64,000 bases of DNA from Gammaproteobacteria bacterium (GTDB lineage: Bacteria; Pseudomonadota; Gammaproteobacteria; Steroidobacterales; Steroidobacteraceae). Shown piece by piece: positions 63,660 to 64,000 of this stretch; positions within the stretch are counted from its first letter, which is position 1, and each line of letters opens with the position of its first letter. The position numbers were made by a program, and so were the translations under genes. Where the stretch lies: NCBI GenBank assembly GCA_027365225.1, contig DAHXNV010000001.1, forward strand, positions 1 through 64,000, read 5' to 3'. The notes beneath the pieces are model-generated. The model saw only the letters and a list, made by a program, of their open reading frames with translations. It made no database searches and was not told the origin of the DNA.

Positions 63660-64000
63660 ATGATGGGCATCGACCTCGATCGGGCCGATCACGGTGTGAT
63701 CGACGACCCGCACATCATCCCGGCCGGAACGGCACGCGGGCTCTCCCAACTCGTGCTGCGTGCGGACGTATCCGGGATGCCGCTCGAGTGGATCGATTAT
63801 CGGGAGGCGGCCCGGCTGTACACTCAGGGGCAGGTGGCGTACACCTGCGGCAGCCGGCTGTATACGCTGTTCGGCGGGATCAACGCGCTGACCGGCCGGC
63901 GCACCGCGCTCGAGATCAACTCCATCGTCGCCACCGTGGGGCACACCGGCAACCCCGGCAGCACGCGCCACGATTACGTGCCGCCGCTGAACAACCAGAC
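63660..64000 (+). CDS. Probable HNH endonuclease, 3' end missing
   Basis: ATG 63660 opens a frame that runs off the window after 113 codons. The visible part (MPLEWIDYREAARLYTQGQVAYTCGSR, then a basic segment ending near YVPPLNN) resembles the N-terminal portion of gammaproteobacterial HNH endonucleases, whose Cys and HNH motifs would lie just beyond base 64000. The HNH motif itself is not seen, so the call is provisional. It is divergent from pntAA. Confidence 0.55.
   Translation, partial: MMGIDLDRADHGVIDDPHIIPAGTARGLSQLVLRADVSGMPLEWIDYREAARLYTQGQVAYTCGSRLYTLFGGINALTGRRTALEINSIVATVGHTGNPGSTRHDYVPPLNNQ

Noticed and set aside
1..64000. tRNA, rRNA, CRISPR and intact insertion sequences
   Set aside because: Intergenic DNA was scanned by eye for T-loop motifs and regularly spaced repeats; none was convincing. 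A tool search was not possible.

Overview
The window is GC-rich chromosomal DNA of a Gram-negative bacterium, most likely a gammaproteobacterium. This rests on gene content and order: dprA-smg-topA; def-fmt-rsmB followed by a DUF4390 gene and an ntrY/ntrX-like pair; argS next to a SPOR-domain gene; rlmJ; oligopeptidase A; an E. coli-type long FadE; and a three-gene proton-translocating transhydrogenase. The genus cannot be fixed from the sequence alone. Coding is dense, with many 4-nt start/stop overlaps. I found no tRNA, rRNA, CRISPR array or intact insertion sequence. Many long antisense reading frames are high-GC shadows and are not annotated.

Layout. 1-4.7 kb is the loosest part: a Crp/Fnr-type regulator cut by the window edge and carrying a 26-G homopolymer near its C-terminus, a decayed ISL3-type transposase fragment, a coupled ferritin-like/OsmC pair, an AI-2E-family transporter and a 42-residue membrane peptide. 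4.9-23.2 kb is mixed metabolic and envelope DNA: two secreted S9 peptidases, an SDR, a RibD-C reductase, a second OsmC protein, a LemA/YgcG/TPM cluster, PAP2 phosphatase and PmtA-like methyltransferase, an EamA transporter with a histidine-rich tail, RimO with a PEBP-like protein, a methyltransferase, a GT4 glycosyltransferase, and a receiver-Ser/Thr kinase fusion.

23.4-43.1 kb is almost entirely on the minus strand: fadE, a DUF3667 gene, dinB, gspA, gspB; then mdh, a GGDEF/EAL protein, an HD phosphohydrolase, opdA, gor, topA, smg and dprA. 43.3-53.7 kb is mostly plus strand: rlmJ, aroE (convergent with a LysM lipoprotein gene), def, fmt, rsmB, DUF4390, and an ntrY/ntrX-like two-component pair whose regulator has lost the sigma54-contact motif. 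53.7-58.6 kb is minus strand: SPOR protein, argS, priA. 58.6-60.7 kb is a tightly overlapped four-gene ECF sigma operon. 60.7-63.5 kb encodes transhydrogenase PntAA/PntAB/PntB, and the window ends inside a probable HNH endonuclease gene.

How the genes work together. Several modules concern redox and peroxide defence (two OsmC proteins, ferritin-like protein, glutathione reductase, transhydrogenase). Others concern envelope and protein quality (S9 peptidases, LemA/TPM, SPOR, LysM, OpdA), translation and its modification (def, fmt, rsmB, rimO, rlmJ, argS), genome maintenance (topA, dprA, dinB, priA), and signalling (c-di-GMP, HD phosphohydrolase, Ser/Thr kinase, NtrYX-like, ECF sigma). No complete new defence or biosynthetic system is evident. 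The most notable signals are the poly-G tract, the degenerate NtrX-like regulator, the receiver-kinase fusion, the His-rich transporter tail, the small membrane peptide and the fully overlapped sigma operon.
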